Below, one piece after another: positions 5,476 through 6,621 of a stretch of DNA of 6,621 nucleotides; within the stretch, counting starts at the first letter, position 1, and each line of letters begins with the position of its first letter. The notes under the pieces were generated by a model. It did no database searches. It worked only from the letters and a program-made list of their open reading frames with translations, and was not told the origin of the DNA. The DNA lies in assembly GCA_934630385.1 (NCBI GenBank), contig CAKTWE010000089.1, positions 1 to 6,621 on the forward strand, given 5' to 3'. The position numbers were made by a program, and so were the translations under genes. This DNA is from an uncultured Collinsella sp. GTDB lineage: Bacteria; Actinomycetota; Coriobacteriia; Coriobacteriales; Coriobacteriaceae.

Positions 5476-6621
5476 CTATAGGTTACTTGCAGCGCGAATG
5501 CCCGAAATCCAGGCCCATGCAAGGTTAAAGCCACCACAGTCGGCGTCGATATCGAGTGCTTCGCCGCAGACGTAAAGCGGGGCATCGGCTACATCGTTCG
5601 CGCGAAGGCTGGGTATCGAGATAGTCTCGATGGGTATGCCGCCACGTGTGACCTGTGCCGAGCGCCCCTCGGCCGTTCCCTCGACGAGCAGTTTAAAGTG
5701 CTTGAGGATGGAGACCAGATGGATGACATCGTTGGAGCCTGGATGGCACTGCTCGAACGCCGTACAGACGACGTGGGAGAGTTGCGGAGCGAGCATGCCG
5801 TCGAGCCAGCGGGGGTCGTGGGGCGAAAAGCGGCCGAGCAGTTCAACGCGTCGGTTGAGCATATCGAGCAGCTCGTCTTTGGAGAGGTCGGGGAAAACGT
5901 CGAGCAGGATCGTGTCGCCGTGCTGGATGCGTCGAGAGAGGTTGAAGGCGGCGACACCTGAGATGCCGAAGGCCCGGAACAACACCTCGCCGTCTTCGCA
6001 CCAGAGCTCCTCATGATTGCGGGTGAGCGTCAAGCGGGCACGGACGCGTAGGCCATCCAACGTCTTGAGGGCCATCCGGTCGCCGACGACCGATGCCGAC
6101 ACGGGGCAGAGGACGGGGCGCAGCGACGTCAGGGGGAGGCTAAACGTCTCGGCGATGCCGGCGGGGTTGCCGCCCGTGGCGATAATTACGGCATGCGCCT
6201 GCAAGGCCACGTTGTTGCGCGGGGTATCGGCGAGTGCCCTCCGAAGCGAGCGGAGCTCCGATTTTTGATCGTCGTGCTTTTTTGCCTTGAGCGCCCGTGC
6301 GGGGCGGTCTATTTGGAGCGCCCAGCCCCCGGGAGCTTTGTGCGCCGTGGCAACATTGGCTCCGCAGATTAAGGTGATGCCCAGACGATCACAAACGTTG
6401 AGAAGCGCGTCGCGCACCGATTCGGCGCGGAGGGAGCGTGGGTACAGTCGACCTTCCTCGGAGGTCGTCATGATGCCCAGCGAGGAGAAGAAGCCCATAA
6501 GCTCTTGTTCGGGCCGGGGGCCCATGACGGATTCGACGAAAGCGGGGTGGTTGTACCGCCGAGGATCAATCGATTCGTTTGAGAGATTGCAGCGGCCGTT
6601 GCCGGTCGCAAGGAGTTTAAG
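5476..6621 (-). CDS. HI0933/YhiN-family NAD(P)/FAD-dependent oxidoreductase, 5' end missing
   Basis: The last 381 residues of a flavoprotein of the HI0933 family (COG2081, the family to which BaiN of Clostridium scindens belongs). The frame is open to the window edge, and the first visible residues KLLATGNGRCNLSN (2-15) match the family hallmark that follows the N-terminal GxGxxG, so about 30-35 residues with the Rossmann loop lie outside. Visible signatures, numbered from the edge: GRLYPRS (57-63), ATGG (148-151), GEVLFRAFGISG (211-222), VTRGGI (324-329) and GEALDIDADCGGFNLAW (353-369). Two oddities: a roughly 25-residue charged stretch (about 106-141) where relatives have a short hairpin, and loss of the TGSxGDGY-like segment after ATGG. 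The ATG at 6525 is internal, not the start. The reaction is unknown; cytosolic, probably FAD-bound. It precedes a second flavoprotein gene on the same strand. Confidence 0.92.
   Translation of the reverse strand, partial: LKLLATGNGRCNLSNESIDPRRYNHPAFVESVMGPRPEQELMGFFSSLGIMTTSEEGRLYPRSLRAESVRDALLNVCDRLGITLICGANVATAHKAPGGWALQIDRPARALKAKKHDDQKSELRSLRRALADTPRNNVALQAHAVIIATGGNPAGIAETFSLPLTSLRPVLCPVSASVVGDRMALKTLDGLRVRARLTLTRNHEELWCEDGEVLFRAFGISGVAAFNLSRRIQHGDTILLDVFPDLSKDELLDMLNRRVELLGRFSPHDPRWLDGMLAPQLSHVVCTAFEQCHPGSNDVIHLVSILKHFKLLVEGTAEGRSAQVTRGGIPIETISIPSLRANDVADAPLYVCGEALDIDADCGGFNLAWAWISGIRAASNL

Noticed and set aside
6523..6525. ATG at 6525 as the start of the HI0933-type gene
   Set aside because: The frame upstream encodes the GRCNLSN hallmark up to the window edge, so the ATG is internal and the gene is cut by the window.
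5476..6621. Bile acid 7-dehydroxylation role (BaiN) for the HI0933-type protein
   Set aside because: The family is broad and found in many bacteria that do not transform bile acids; no other bai-like gene is in the window.
1..6621. A new defence, mobile or biosynthetic system
   Set aside because: All coding space is accounted for by housekeeping genes and two known flavoprotein families; no repeats, integrase, transposase or toxin-antitoxin pair is seen.

Overview
The window looks like ordinary chromosomal DNA from a moderately high-GC Gram-positive bacterium of the Actinomycetota. A Coriobacteriia (Collinsella-like) origin is the best guess. The evidence is a full-length UvrB with the N-terminal extension common in actinobacteria, the coaE/uvrB linkage (rpsA-coaE-uvrB is a conserved neighbourhood in actinobacteria such as Mycobacterium), strong AGGAGG-type ribosome binding sites, and predominantly G/C-ending codons in most genes. 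The taxonomic call is inference from gene content and style; no marker here proves it.

Left half, + strand. A strong rho-independent terminator (41-70) closes an upstream gene that lies outside the window; by synteny this could be rpsA. An AT-rich leader (71-197) precedes coaE (dephospho-CoA kinase, 198-839), whose stop overlaps the start of a membrane-anchored lytic transglycosylase (832-1413). After a 51-bp gap with a promoter-like TATACT follows uvrB (1465-3705). The three genes probably form one operon, perhaps with an extra promoter for uvrB. Their jobs (last step of CoA synthesis, peptidoglycan remodelling, nucleotide excision repair) are unrelated housekeeping functions, linked by position rather than by pathway.

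Right half, - strand. Two different FAD-dependent oxidoreductases lie in tandem and converge on uvrB. The first in transcription order is an HI0933/YhiN (COG2081) flavoprotein, cut by the right window edge (5476-6621). The second is a COG2509-type FAD-dependent dehydrogenase (3757-5397). The 78-bp gap between them holds a perfect TATAAT hexamer, then a good terminator hairpin with a pyrimidine tract, then the ribosome binding site of the second gene, in that order. That order is the most interesting regulatory observation in the window, because a transcript from the TATAAT would run straight into the hairpin.

I find no mobile element, CRISPR array, tRNA or rRNA, and no convincing new multi-gene system. 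The points worth a second look are the promoter-hairpin-gene leader, an insertion and a missing glycine-rich stretch in the HI0933 protein, divergent motifs in CoaE, and the transglycosylase sitting between coaE and uvrB.
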